Origin: a virus
Strand: one strand, 5' to 3'
Length of the DNA: 54,314 nt
Virus record (IMG/VR): IMGVR_UViG_3300042868_004434
Location: 1-54,314 of that record
In this document: positions 29,083-36,924 of the stretch, one piece after another
How positions within the stretch are numbered: the first letter of the stretch is position 1
How the letters are laid out: each line of letters begins with the position of its first letter
Program-made: the position numbers and the translations under genes
The notes under the pieces: model-generated
What the model saw: the letters and a program-made list of their open reading frames with translations, nothing else
What the model was told of the DNA's origin: nothing
The model's database searches: none

Positions 29083-29745
29083 ATGGCTAAGCACTCATAC
29101 TCAGGAATCAAGACGTACGAAAACTGCGGACGTAAGTACCACGAGACCAAAATACTCAAACTATGGCCCCGGGAAGACACCACCGCTACGTTGTACGGCA
29201 CTCAACTGCACGAGCAGGCCGAGTTCTATATCCGTGATGGCAGGGCGCTGGACAAGGGCTTCGAGTTCCTCAAGCCGGTGCTAGACAACCTAGTGGCCAT
29301 GCCCGGGCGTAAGTTCTGCGAGTTGGAGATGGGGGTTAAGGAAACGCTGGAGCCTTGTGACTTTAACGACCCGGACTACTGGTGCCACGGTATTGCGGAC
29401 TTGGTGATTGTAGACGACGACAACTTCACCGCACGGGTGTTCGACTACAAGAGCGGCAGTGACAAGTACCCCGACACCGATCAGCTCATGCTCATGTCGC
29501 TCATGATCTTCAAACACTTCCCCCACGTACGCACCATTACCGGGGGCCTGCTGTTCGTGCTCAAAGGCACGGTGTCGAAATACAAAGTGGAGCGCGATCA
29601 AGAAGCGGCGTTGTGGTGGCGCTGGCGTGAAAGAATTGCTAAACTAGACGCCTCGATATACCACAACGTGTGGAACCCCAAGCAATCGGGTCTTTGCCGA
29701 AAGCACTGCGAGGTACTGACGTGCACCTTTAATGGAAGAAGTTAA
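29083..29745 (+). CDS. PD-(D/E)xK nuclease, RecB/Cas4-like
   Basis: The 220-residue protein has the RecB-family motifs: His43 in GTQLHEQAE, Asp106 in GIADLVIV, Asp121-x-Lys123 in VFDYKSG and Gln134 in TDQLMLM. One Cys near the start (Cys15, ENCGRKY) and three near the end (Cys205, 209 and 214 in GLCRKHCEVLTC) match the layout that holds an iron-sulphur cluster in Cas4 and AddB. The likely role is single-strand exonuclease or end processing in recombination. No Cas1/Cas2 or CRISPR array is nearby. No clear ribosome site precedes ATG at 29083, one base after the previous stop, so reinitiation is likely. Confidence 0.85.
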   Translation: MAKHSYSGIKTYENCGRKYHETKILKLWPREDTTATLYGTQLHEQAEFYIRDGRALDKGFEFLKPVLDNLVAMPGRKFCELEMGVKETLEPCDFNDPDYWCHGIADLVIVDDDNFTARVFDYKSGSDKYPDTDQLMLMSLMIFKHFPHVRTITGGLLFVLKGTVSKYKVERDQEAALWWRWRERIAKLDASIYHNVWNPKQSGLCRKHCEVLTCTFNGRS

Positions 29746-29747
29746 GT

Positions 29748-30017
29748 ATGCCTAAATCATCCCCGGCCAAGCTGGCCTATCAGAAAAAATACAATGCCCG
29801 CCCGGACATCGTGAACCGCCGCGAAGACAACAACCTAGCTAGGGCGCAGATGATGCGCGCAGGCAAAGTGAAGAAGGGCGACGGCAAGGACGTGGCCCAC
29901 AAAGTAGCGCTTGACAACGGGGGTTCTACCGACCCCAAGAATCTCAAGGTCGAGAGCGCCAAGAAGAATCGCGGCTGGCGTAAGACTTCCGGCTACAAAG
30001 TACCCACCACTAAGTAA
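29748..30017 (+). CDS. Small HNH-like protein (89 aa)
   Basis: The 89-residue basic protein starts MPKSSPAKLAYQKKYNARPD. The segment DVAHKVALDNGGSTDPKNLK plus VESAKKNRG has the D-x-x-H ... N ... N spacing of minimal HNH-type folds seen in small phage proteins. It may nick DNA or simply bind it. It lies between the RecB-like nuclease and a promoter. GGAAG lies nine bases before ATG at 29748. Confidence 0.65.
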   Translation: MPKSSPAKLAYQKKYNARPDIVNRREDNNLARAQMMRAGKVKKGDGKDVAHKVALDNGGSTDPKNLKVESAKKNRGWRKTSGYKVPTTK

Positions 30018-30020
30018 GGT

Positions 30021-30049
30021 TTGCCACCCGCCACAAACGGGTGTATAGT
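30021..30049 (+). promoter_or_regulatory. Strong sigma70 promoter with operator-like dyad
   Basis: TTGCCA (30021-30026) and TATAGT (30044-30049) stand 17 bases apart, each five of six to consensus. CACCCG (30025-30030) and CGGGTG (30038-30043) form a dyad filling the spacer, well placed for a repressor. It starts transcription of the helicase unit (30117-31999). Confidence 0.72.
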
Positions 30050-30061
30050 AAGTTCTCTGTT

Positions 30062-30093
30062 CGACGAACGGCCCTTAAACAAGGCCCTCGTCG
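30062..30093 (+). promoter_or_regulatory. Hairpin in the leader of the helicase operon
   Basis: CGACGA (30062-30067) pairs with TCGTCG (30088-30093), and an inner GGCC/GGCC stem (30070-30073, 30083-30086) extends it around a 9-base loop. It lies in the predicted 5' leader, 24 bases before the start codon of the next gene. It may stabilise mRNA or block ribosome access; there is no T-run. Confidence 0.5.
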
Positions 30094-30116
30094 CGTACTG
30101 CTTTTGGAGAAAGAAA

Positions 30117-30440
30117 ATGGCAATTGGTCTACGTGGCCCGATACGCTACGGGCGTCCGCTACCTGAAACAAACGTCGAGGCGTTGCTAGACATGTGGTGT
30201 ACGAAGTTTGAAGACAAAACAATAGTGGTTGAGGACGTCTTCCGCGAAGGGGCCGAGCACCCCGACTGGATTGTTGAGCAGGTATTGAGAGCCTTGGCGC
30301 ACATGCCCTGTCAAGCGAACGTGGTGTCAGACACGATGATGTGGACGCACCGCGACTTTTATATTTCTGCGCACGAATCTTTTGGCGAACAAGACCTGCG
30401 CATCTGCATCCGACCGATACCAAAAGGAGAAAGAAATTGA
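30117..30440 (+). CDS. Unknown protein (107 aa)
   Basis: The 107-residue protein starts MAIGLRGPIRYGRPLPETNV, with GGAGAAAGAAA before ATG at 30117. The central part (DKTIVVEDVFREGAEHPDWI) is acidic and the end beta-rich (DFYISAHESF, LRICIRPIPK). It is the first gene after a strong promoter and is coupled to the helicase gene, whose TTG start overlaps its stop. No family was recognised. Confidence 0.65.
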   Translation: MAIGLRGPIRYGRPLPETNVEALLDMWCTKFEDKTIVVEDVFREGAEHPDWIVEQVLRALAHMPCQANVVSDTMMWTHRDFYISAHESFGEQDLRICIRPIPKGERN

Positions 30441-31999
30441 AGATCATTGAAAACAAAGCGCTGCAAATCCGCACGCGCAACCCGGACAAGTTCGCCATCA
30501 TCCCCAAGCGGCATGTGCAGGAGATTCCCGGTGGGTACGAGGTGACGTTGTTCTGGGGCTTGGACGAGGTGCGCGTGCTGCGCAATCTAGGCGTGAAGAA
30601 TGCACCATCCCCGGTAGAGCGTGATTACAAGTGGCCCGGGCGCTACCGCCCTATGTCACATCAAGTGGCCACCTCGGGGTTCTTGACGTTGCACCGCAGA
30701 GCCTTCGTGTTCAACGACCCGGGCACCGGAAAGTCACTGGCCGCACTGTGGGCCGCAGACTACCTTATGGCCCGCAAAGAGATTCGGCGCTGTCTCATCA
30801 TCTGCCCCTTGTCCATCATGCATAGCGCTTGGCTTGGCGACCTCAACAACAGCATCATCCATCGTAGCGCGGCCATCGCCCACCACGCCAAAGCATCACG
30901 CCGGGTAGAGATCATTCAGGGTGACTACGAGTTCGTTATCATCAACTACGACGGGCTCAACCTCGTGGCCAACGAGATTATTGCCGACGGCAGGTTCGAC
31001 TTGGTTATCGTTGACGAGGCCAACGGCTACAGCAACACCCAGACGCAGCGCTGGAAGTCACTGGCCAAGATACTCAAGCCCGACACGTTCCTGTGGATGA
31101 TGACTGGCACACCCGCTGCACAGTCCCCGGTGAATGCGTTTGGTTTGGCTAAGCTGGTGAACCCCAGCGGTGTGCCCGCGTACATGACGGCATGGCGCGA
31201 CAAGGTAATGAACAAGATCACGCAGTTCAAGTGGGCACCCAAGCACGATGCCAAAGACAAAGTGTTCGCCGCACTGCAGCCCGCAATCCGCTTCACCAAG
31301 GAACAGTGCCTTGACTTGCCGCCGGTTATCAAGATGACCCGTGAGGTGGCCATGACTGCGCAGCAGGCCAAGTACTATGAGCGTATCAAGAACGACATGC
31401 TGGTGGTGGCTGCAGGGCAGACGATCAGCGCCGTGAATAAGGCCGCTGTGGTCAACAAACTATTGCAGGTGAGCGCGGGTAGCGTCTACAGCGAAGACGG
31501 GGAAGTGGTCGAGTTCGATGCCACACCGCGCTTCAATCTGCTGCTGGAGATTTTGGAGGAGACCGACCGCAAGGTAATCATCTTCGCCATGTACCGCTCT
31601 AGCATCGACGCCATCGAGGCGTTCCTTACCAAAAAGGGCTACAAGGTAGGCGTAATTGACGGGCGGGTAACCGCCACAAACCGAGGCGCGTTGATTAACC
31701 AGTTCCAAAACACCCCCGACCCGCAGTTGCTGGTCATGCAGCCGCAAGCTACAGCCCACGGAATTACGCTTACCTCGGCAGATACTGTAGTGTTCTTTGG
31801 CCCTTTAATGAGCGTGGAGCTCTACAAACAAGCCATCGCCCGAGCCGACCGCAAGGGGCAGACCTCAGACAAAGTTACTGTGGTGCACATTCAGAGCAGC
31901 CCTATCGAGAAGAAAATGTTTGCTGCTATGGACGCCCGGGTTAGTGACCACGCACTTCTAACTGAGCTATTCGATGAAGAACTGGGGGTGAACAAATGA
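30437..31999 (+). CDS. SNF2-like superfamily 2 helicase/ATPase
   Basis: The 520-residue protein has motif I NDPGTGKS (93-100), motif II DEAN (193-196, replacing DEAH), motif III MTGTP, and in the second RecA domain VIIFAMYRSS, GVIDGRVTA, TLTSADTVVFFG and motif VI QAIARADRKGQ. This is the layout of SNF2/UvsW-like translocases that remodel stalled forks or recombination intermediates. The start is taken as TTG at 30437: AAGGAGAAAGAAA lies directly before it and TTGA overlaps the upstream stop, while no ATG lies nearby downstream. The DEAN variant of motif II is unusual but keeps the acidic pair. Confidence 0.88.
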   Translation: MKIIENKALQIRTRNPDKFAIIPKRHVQEIPGGYEVTLFWGLDEVRVLRNLGVKNAPSPVERDYKWPGRYRPMSHQVATSGFLTLHRRAFVFNDPGTGKSLAALWAADYLMARKEIRRCLIICPLSIMHSAWLGDLNNSIIHRSAAIAHHAKASRRVEIIQGDYEFVIINYDGLNLVANEIIADGRFDLVIVDEANGYSNTQTQRWKSLAKILKPDTFLWMMTGTPAAQSPVNAFGLAKLVNPSGVPAYMTAWRDKVMNKITQFKWAPKHDAKDKVFAALQPAIRFTKEQCLDLPPVIKMTREVAMTAQQAKYYERIKNDMLVVAAGQTISAVNKAAVVNKLLQVSAGSVYSEDGEVVEFDATPRFNLLLEILEETDRKVIIFAMYRSSIDAIEAFLTKKGYKVGVIDGRVTATNRGALINQFQNTPDPQLLVMQPQATAHGITLTSADTVVFFGPLMSVELYKQAIARADRKGQTSDKVTVVHIQSSPIEKKMFAAMDARVSDHALLTELFDEELGVNK

Positions 32000-32038
32000 C
32001 CTAGGGAAAACCCTGACACATTTATTTTTGTCCAGTTC

Positions 32039-32066
32039 TTGACAAAGGCCGAATCACCTGTATGAT
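32039..32066 (+). promoter_or_regulatory. Near-consensus sigma70 promoter
   Basis: TTGACA (32039-32044, perfect) and TATGAT (32061-32066, five of six) are separated by 16 bases. It lies 25 bases before the start codon at 32091, with GGAGAAAGAA between. It should drive the SSB-like gene and perhaps the primase, independent of upstream transcription. A small AGGG-AAAA-CCCT hairpin (about 32003-32014) lies just before it. Confidence 0.78.
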
Positions 32067-32090
32067 TCAACAAAACAAACGGAGAAAGAA

Positions 32091-32525
32091 ATGACCACTG
32101 AAACTGAAGACGGCGTAGACATCGCCGAAACCAACGTCACGATGGATAGACTCGCAAGAGTGTACATCAAAATGCGGGACAAGCTGGCCCAGCTAACCCG
32201 TGAGTACGAAGAAGCCGAGGCAGCGATCAAAGCCCAACAGGCCGATATTGCCGCCGCAATGAAAGACATCATCCAGACGGCTGGAGCCAAGTCGATCAGT
32301 ACCTCCCACGGAACCGTTACATTGAAGACCAGCACCCGCTACTACGCACAGGACTGGGAAGCGATGTACAAGTTCATCGTGGAGCGCGATGCAGCGTTTC
32401 TACTGGAGAAGCGCATTGCCCAAAAGAACATGTCTGACTACCTTGAACAGAACCCCGGCGATGTACCTCCCGGCCTGAACACGATGTCGGAACTGTCCAT
32501 CTCTGTAACCAAACCACGCAAGTAA
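32091..32525 (+). CDS. Unknown phage protein (144 aa) ahead of the SSB-like gene
   Basis: The 144-residue protein has an N-terminal coiled coil (RLARVYIKMRDKLAQLTREY, EEAEAAIKAQQADIAAAMKD), then HGTVTLKTSTRYYAQDWEAM, and a conserved-looking end (DYLEQNPGDVPPGLNTMSEL). Proteins with this order are common next to phage SSB-like or recombination genes, and their role is unknown to me. GGAGAAAGAA precedes ATG at 32091, and a near-consensus promoter lies immediately upstream. Confidence 0.7.
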   Translation: MTTETEDGVDIAETNVTMDRLARVYIKMRDKLAQLTREYEEAEAAIKAQQADIAAAMKDIIQTAGAKSISTSHGTVTLKTSTRYYAQDWEAMYKFIVERDAAFLLEKRIAQKNMSDYLEQNPGDVPPGLNTMSELSISVTKPRK

Positions 32526-32547
32526 TTTTTTCAACCAAGGAACCATC

Positions 32548-33534
32548 ATGAGTAACGTAATTGTTTTCAACCCCGGCCAACTCCCTGCCTTTGCTAAAAA
32601 GGGCGAACTCTCCGCAACAGCCAAAGCCCTAGCAGGCGGCGCTGGCGCATCTGGCAAACGCATCTCTATCAAGGGCGGCGTGTTCCGCCTCATCGCAGAC
32701 GGCAAGGAAGTCGCCGCTGTGGAAGAGCGCTATCTGGATGTGGTCATCGTCAACGCCGCTCCGAAGGTGGGCCGCACGTTCTACGCCGGTACGTACGACG
32801 AAAATAAAGCTGCTGCACCCGACTGCTGGAGCGTCGATGGCGACAAGCCCGATGCGTCTGTTAAAGCCCCTCAGTGCGCCAACTGCGCCAACTGTCCACA
32901 GAACGTCAAGGGCTCCGGTCAAGGCGACTCTCGCGCATGCCGCTACAGTCAGAAGCTGGCTGTGATGCTAGCCAACGACATCGAGGGCGACGTGATGCAG
33001 CTCTCTTTGGCCGCGACAAGCATCTTCGGTAAAGCCGAAGGCGAGAACCGCCCACTGCAAGAGCACTCTCGCTGGTTGATCGCCCAAGGCATTGACCCCA
33101 CGATGCTGATTACACGTCTGAAGTTCGACACCAAGGCCCCCGTACCCAAGCTATTCTTCAAGCCTATGCGCTGGTTGACCGACGACGAGTACGCTGTAAC
33201 CAAAGGCAAAGGCGAGTCCGAAGACGCTATCAAGGCTATCACCATGTCGGTGTTTGCACAAGACGGCGGCAGTACCGTAGCAGCGCCAGCGGCGTTCGAG
33301 GGCAAGCCCCCAGTATCCAAGGCCAAGGTAGTACCCGCACCGCAGGCAGACGAAGAGGACGACGAGCCGCCAGCACCGGCTCCAGTGGTTAAAGCGAAGG
33401 CCAAGCCCGCCGCGCTGCCTCCCGAGCCAGAGGACGACGAGCCGGTAGTCAAACCCGCTAAGGTTGCTGCGAAGACTGCAGCGCCTGCAGCCACCGGACT
33501 AGCCGCCACACTGGCTGCGTGGGACGACGAGTAA
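32548..33534 (+). CDS. Putative single-stranded DNA-binding protein (328 aa)
   Basis: The 328-residue protein has an N-terminal half with a Cys cluster (CANCANCPQNVKGSGQGDSR then AC, about 111-131) and strand-rich stretches, then a long Ala/Pro/Lys/Glu linker (about 250-310) and an acidic tip ending AAWDDE. A structured core, low-complexity linker and acidic terminal tip are typical of single-stranded DNA-binding proteins, which recruit partners through the tip. Its place among helicase and primase genes supports this. The Cys cluster suggests zinc. The core fold is not certain by eye. AAGGA lies six bases before ATG at 32548, and a terminator-like hairpin follows. Confidence 0.65.
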   Translation: MSNVIVFNPGQLPAFAKKGELSATAKALAGGAGASGKRISIKGGVFRLIADGKEVAAVEERYLDVVIVNAAPKVGRTFYAGTYDENKAAAPDCWSVDGDKPDASVKAPQCANCANCPQNVKGSGQGDSRACRYSQKLAVMLANDIEGDVMQLSLAATSIFGKAEGENRPLQEHSRWLIAQGIDPTMLITRLKFDTKAPVPKLFFKPMRWLTDDEYAVTKGKGESEDAIKAITMSVFAQDGGSTVAAPAAFEGKPPVSKAKVVPAPQADEEDDEPPAPAPVVKAKAKPAALPPEPEDDEPVVKPAKVAAKTAAPAATGLAATLAAWDDE

Positions 33535-33563
33535 TTAAAGGTTTAGGGGTGCGTCACACTTAA

Positions 33564-33592
33564 CCCCGGTTGACGACCGGGGCCCCTTTCTA
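33564..33592 (+). terminator. Terminator-like hairpin after the SSB-like gene
   Basis: CCCCGGT-TGACG-ACCGGGG (33564-33582) is a 7-bp GC-rich stem followed by CCCCTTTCTATTT, a broken T-run. An outer AGGGG (33545-33549) could extend it with CCCCT. It lies 30 bases after the stop and would reduce read-through into the HTH and primase genes. Confidence 0.55.
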
Positions 33593-33595
33593 TTT

Positions 33596-33820
33596 ATGAC
33601 ATACCACACCAAAACCCGGATAGCCCTGAAGCGCGCCCCCAGTTCTCTGGGGGTTCGTCTTGGTAGGCTCGCTGTTCGCAAGAACAAATCCGTACAAGAC
33701 ATTGCTACAGCGACAGGCGCATCGAGGGCGACCGTGTATAGCTGGTTCTCCGGCGGTGCAGTGTCCAATGCGTACTGCACCATTGTCACAAACCTAATAG
33801 CATCTCTGCAGACCGAATAG
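33596..33820 (+). CDS. Cro/CI-type HTH regulator (74 aa)
   Basis: The 74-residue basic protein has a helix-turn-helix at about 33-56 (SVQDIATATGASRATVYSWF) within a five-helix XRE-like layout. It probably binds DNA as a dimer and controls replication or early genes. The start ATG at 33596 has no clear Shine-Dalgarno site and follows the terminator-like hairpin at once, which hints at low or regulated expression. It directly precedes the primase-helicase gene. Candidate targets are the dyads at 30025-30043 and the GGTTAGAA palindromes, but nothing links them directly. Confidence 0.75.
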   Translation: MTYHTKTRIALKRAPSSLGVRLGRLAVRKNKSVQDIATATGASRATVYSWFSGGAVSNAYCTIVTNLIASLQTE

Positions 33821-33829
33821 GGGCAAGTA

Positions 33830-36733
33830 ATGGATTCACATGACTTCCTCTCGGCAGTGTTGCCGAGACAAGGAAAGTATTGCACCTTCACGATGAAGGG
33901 GCCGCTAAGAAAGAACATCTTTGTTGACGATCTGGAGAATCTGTATGAAACCAACGTATCGCTGAGTGAACTAGGCAACAACACCTTCTATGCACTTAGT
34001 ACTTTCAATGACGAAGGTACCCGGGAGGCCGCACACGCAGAATACACACGCGCGCTATTCGCTGACCTAGACTGCGGCGTTGACGCCAAGACCGGCAAAC
34101 AGAAATCTTTTGCTAGCAAGAAAGCCGCAGTAACGGCGCTAGCCGAGTTTATGGAAGCCACTAGCCTGTCCGCGCTAGGCATGCCGTGGCTGGTTGACTC
34201 CGGCGGTGGTGTGCATGTGTACTGGCCCCTAGACGCCGACACGACGATAGACGAATGGAAGCCCGTGGCCGAGGCATTCAAGCGCGCGGCGCAGCAGCAT
34301 GGCCTACCCATTGATATGACGGTTACCGCCGACGCAGCGCGAGTACTGCGCATGCCGGGTACGTTGAATTGGAAGTATGAACCCCCTAGGCCCGTGGTGC
34401 TGAAGCAGCGCGGCACGTTCTTCTCCCTTGCCGACATTGCACAGACGCTAGCCCCCTACGCCGCCGCACCAAAGAAAGTCAACACAGCACTCACGCTTGC
34501 AGGAGTACGCCCACAGGCTGCAGCCATCTCCCCGGTAGCACAAGCCCTCATGGGCAATAGCGTCACGTATTTCAAGAACATAATGGTGCGCACCGCAGCG
34601 GGCACTGGATGTGGACAGATTGCAGACTATATCGCTCGTGCAACGGAAGACGGTATGGAGCCCTTGTGGCGCGGTGTATTGTCTATAGCAAAGCCGTGTG
34701 CAGACGGCGACAAAGCCGCGCGCAAGCTATCCTCTATGCACCCGTATGACGAAGACCGCATGTACGCTAAGCTGGCCGAGATAAAAGGCCCGTACCCATG
34801 CTCCAAATTTGACACCGAGAACCCCGGGATATGCACCCAATGCCCGCACTGGGGCAAAATAACAAACCCCCTCGCACTAGGCCGCGAGATAATGACGCTC
34901 ACAAGCGCACCACAAGAAGAGACTGCCGACGAGGCGGTACAGGATCAAACGCGTTCCTTACCCACGCCCCCATACGGATTCGAGTACGGGCGCACCAGCG
35001 GCGTGTACTACCGCAAGCCTGCGGAGAAGGACGAGGGCGACAAATTGATGTTGCTAGTACCGTTCGACTTCTACATGACGCGCATGATTCGGGACATGGA
35101 CAGCACCCAAGCCGAGTTCCGCGTGACCAAAGGCGACAAGCAGTTCACGTTCGCCGTACCCACTTCCGAAGTTATCGAGGTGCGTGCATGTCTTAAAGTG
35201 CTGGCCAAGAACAACGTCATGGCTGCAAACCCCGGCGTAGATGCATACTTGTATCAGTACGTGCGCCAGAGTATTCAAAATGCCAGCGCCAACGGTGAAG
35301 AGATCGTGGTACCCCAGCGCTTCGGATGGCAACCGGACGGTAGCTTCGCCGTGCACGACACCGTGTTCAGCCCTATCTCCGACGACAAGGACTTCAAGTT
35401 TGCATCCGACAGGCTGCACAATGTTATTAACGCGACAAAACCCAACGGCTCTTTGGAGAACTGGCGCAAAGTGTTCGAGATGATGCGCCGCAAGGCCGCG
35501 ACAGACACCGTAGTGTGGGGTCACCTAGCCGCCGCAGGCATCGGCTTCGGCACGATCCTTATGCAGTTCACACCCCACGGCTCTCGCGCAGGGGTATTCC
35601 ACGCTTGCAGCCCGGGCTCTGGTGCCGGTAAAACCTTTGCGCAGTCTATGGCAACGTCCGTGTGGGGGGAGAATGGTCGGTACATGGTGGCCCCCTCTAC
35701 GTCAGAAAAAACGATGATGCAGCGCGCAGGCATGCTGGGTAGCTTGATGTTGGGCGTGGACGAGATCACCAGCAAGAATCGTTCGCTGGCAATGGAGTGG
35801 TTGCCTAGCTTCATTTTCGACTACGCCGCAGGCATGCACAAGATCAAGGGCAGTGCGTCGAGCAATTCGGAGGTGGCACAGGAGCTGCTGTGGAACGCCA
35901 TCGCGTTCATATCGTCCAACACCCCCGGGCTTGAAGCCATGATGGGCGCGCGCAAGCATACGTCCGAGGGCGAGGCGCGCAGGCACTTGGAGTGGCAGAC
36001 CCCTGCCGGGTACGAGCTGAAGTGGACGCCCGAGGAGAACGAGATACGCTCGTTGCTGGAGCACAACACGGGTATTGCAGGCCCGCTATTCGCCAAGTGG
36101 TGCGCGCGCAACGTCAACACGGTGCAGTTTGTTATGCAGCAGGTGCTGGAGCACTGGAAGAAAATATCGGGCGCGCGAGACGACGAGCGTTTCTGGACGG
36201 CTATGGTGGTGTCCATTGTGGCCGGGTATGTGCTGGCAGGGCGCAAGTATGCAAACATCGTGGACATCCCCGCAACACCGATATTCGAGTTCTTTTTGAA
36301 GCTGGTGGTGCGCCAACGCAGGATCATCGCAAGCAACCAACGCTCCGCTACAGACACGCTCAACGCCTACATCGCGGAGTACATGGGCAATTTCATCAAG
36401 ACCGAGGGAAGCCAAGTCATGCAACACCTCGTGGGCGGCGCGGCTATTCAGCCAAGCAGTGCGAAGTCGCAGGTTCGCGGGCGTGTGGAGTACAACGTGA
36501 CTCCCGGCCATGTGGACTTCTATATCGAGATGCGCCTGCTCAAGTTGCACTGCGCGGACAGCGGCCTAGGCTACGAGGCGTTTGTGAACCAATTACAGGA
36601 CAACGTGACCGTAGACACGGTGCGCAAGAACCTGCTGGCCGGAACCAAAGGGCCCGAGATGCGCGTACCTTGCCTGAAGATAACGCGAACCGTCGCGGAT
36701 GTGGAGGCTACCGAGGAGGCGTATGGCCTCTGA
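33830..36733 (+). CDS. Primase-helicase (AEP-like primase with ATPase domain)
   Basis: The 967-residue protein seems to combine two replication enzymes. Residues about 70-185 look like an archaeo-eukaryotic primase: DLD at 79-81 in LFADLDCG, SGGGVHVYW (124-132) and ADAARVLRMPGTLNWK (167-182). A Cys cluster (YPCSKFDTENPGICTQCPHW, about 323-342) may bind zinc. The C-terminal half carries Walker A GSGAGKT (about 594-600) and Walker B-like LMLGVDEI (about 636-643), as in DUF927-type helicases. Such fusions start replication by making primers and opening DNA. A GGGGCAAGTA ribosome site stands before ATG at 33830. The absence of a separate DnaG-type primase or hexameric helicase fits this reading. 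Confidence 0.82.
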   Translation: MDSHDFLSAVLPRQGKYCTFTMKGPLRKNIFVDDLENLYETNVSLSELGNNTFYALSTFNDEGTREAAHAEYTRALFADLDCGVDAKTGKQKSFASKKAAVTALAEFMEATSLSALGMPWLVDSGGGVHVYWPLDADTTIDEWKPVAEAFKRAAQQHGLPIDMTVTADAARVLRMPGTLNWKYEPPRPVVLKQRGTFFSLADIAQTLAPYAAAPKKVNTALTLAGVRPQAAAISPVAQALMGNSVTYFKNIMVRTAAGTGCGQIADYIARATEDGMEPLWRGVLSIAKPCADGDKAARKLSSMHPYDEDRMYAKLAEIKGPYPCSKFDTENPGICTQCPHWGKITNPLALGREIMTLTSAPQEETADEAVQDQTRSLPTPPYGFEYGRTSGVYYRKPAEKDEGDKLMLLVPFDFYMTRMIRDMDSTQAEFRVTKGDKQFTFAVPTSEVIEVRACLKVLAKNNVMAANPGVDAYLYQYVRQSIQNASANGEEIVVPQRFGWQPDGSFAVHDTVFSPISDDKDFKFASDRLHNVINATKPNGSLENWRKVFEMMRRKAATDTVVWGHLAAAGIGFGTILMQFTPHGSRAGVFHACSPGSGAGKTFAQSMATSVWGENGRYMVAPSTSEKTMMQRAGMLGSLMLGVDEITSKNRSLAMEWLPSFIFDYAAGMHKIKGSASSNSEVAQELLWNAIAFISSNTPGLEAMMGARKHTSEGEARRHLEWQTPAGYELKWTPEENEIRSLLEHNTGIAGPLFAKWCARNVNTVQFVMQQVLEHWKKISGARDDERFWTAMVVSIVAGYVLAGRKYANIVDIPATPIFEFFLKLVVRQRRIIASNQRSATDTLNAYIAEYMGNFIKTEGSQVMQHLVGGAAIQPSSAKSQVRGRVEYNVTPGHVDFYIEMRLLKLHCADSGLGYEAFVNQLQDNVTVDTVRKNLLAGTKGPEMRVPCLKITRTVADVEATEEAYGL

Positions 36734-36923
36734 AGAGTTCCACTGGCTCAGGTACAAGGCGGGCGAGTCCTTCTTTGTACCTAGCCTAGACCCGTACCGC
36801 ACCGCGCTGGCGGGGGTACGTGCGGCGGCGAAGCAGCGTGGGCTGCGTCCGGGCGGCACCGCCCGATACAAGGTGGGCGTCTACAAGGGCTTACTCGGGG
36901 TACTTTTCACGGTACCACGCTAA
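36723..36923 (+). CDS. Small basic protein at the end of the early region (66 aa)
   Basis: The 66-residue protein starts MASEEFHWLRYKAGESFFVP and is basic in its second half (RAAAKQRGLRPGGTARYKVG). ATG at 36723 has GAGGAGG close upstream, inside the end of the primase gene (11-nt overlap). It is the last rightward gene: its stop is separated by one base from the stop of the leftward giant gene, leaving no room for a terminator. No family was recognised. Confidence 0.65.
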   Translation: MASEEFHWLRYKAGESFFVPSLDPYRTALAGVRAAAKQRGLRPGGTARYKVGVYKGLLGVLFTVPR

Positions 36924-36924
36924 C

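Noticed and set aside
29083-29745. Cas4 as a sign of a CRISPR adaptation module
   Set aside because: The nuclease has Cas4-like motifs, but no cas1, cas2 or array is near. It fits the phage recombination genes around it.
35992-36789. A 265-codon plus-strand frame
   Set aside because: It overlaps the primase-helicase gene in another phase, has Arg-rich low-quality protein, no start signal and no domain. It is a coding shadow, unlike the nested endonuclease, which has clear motifs.
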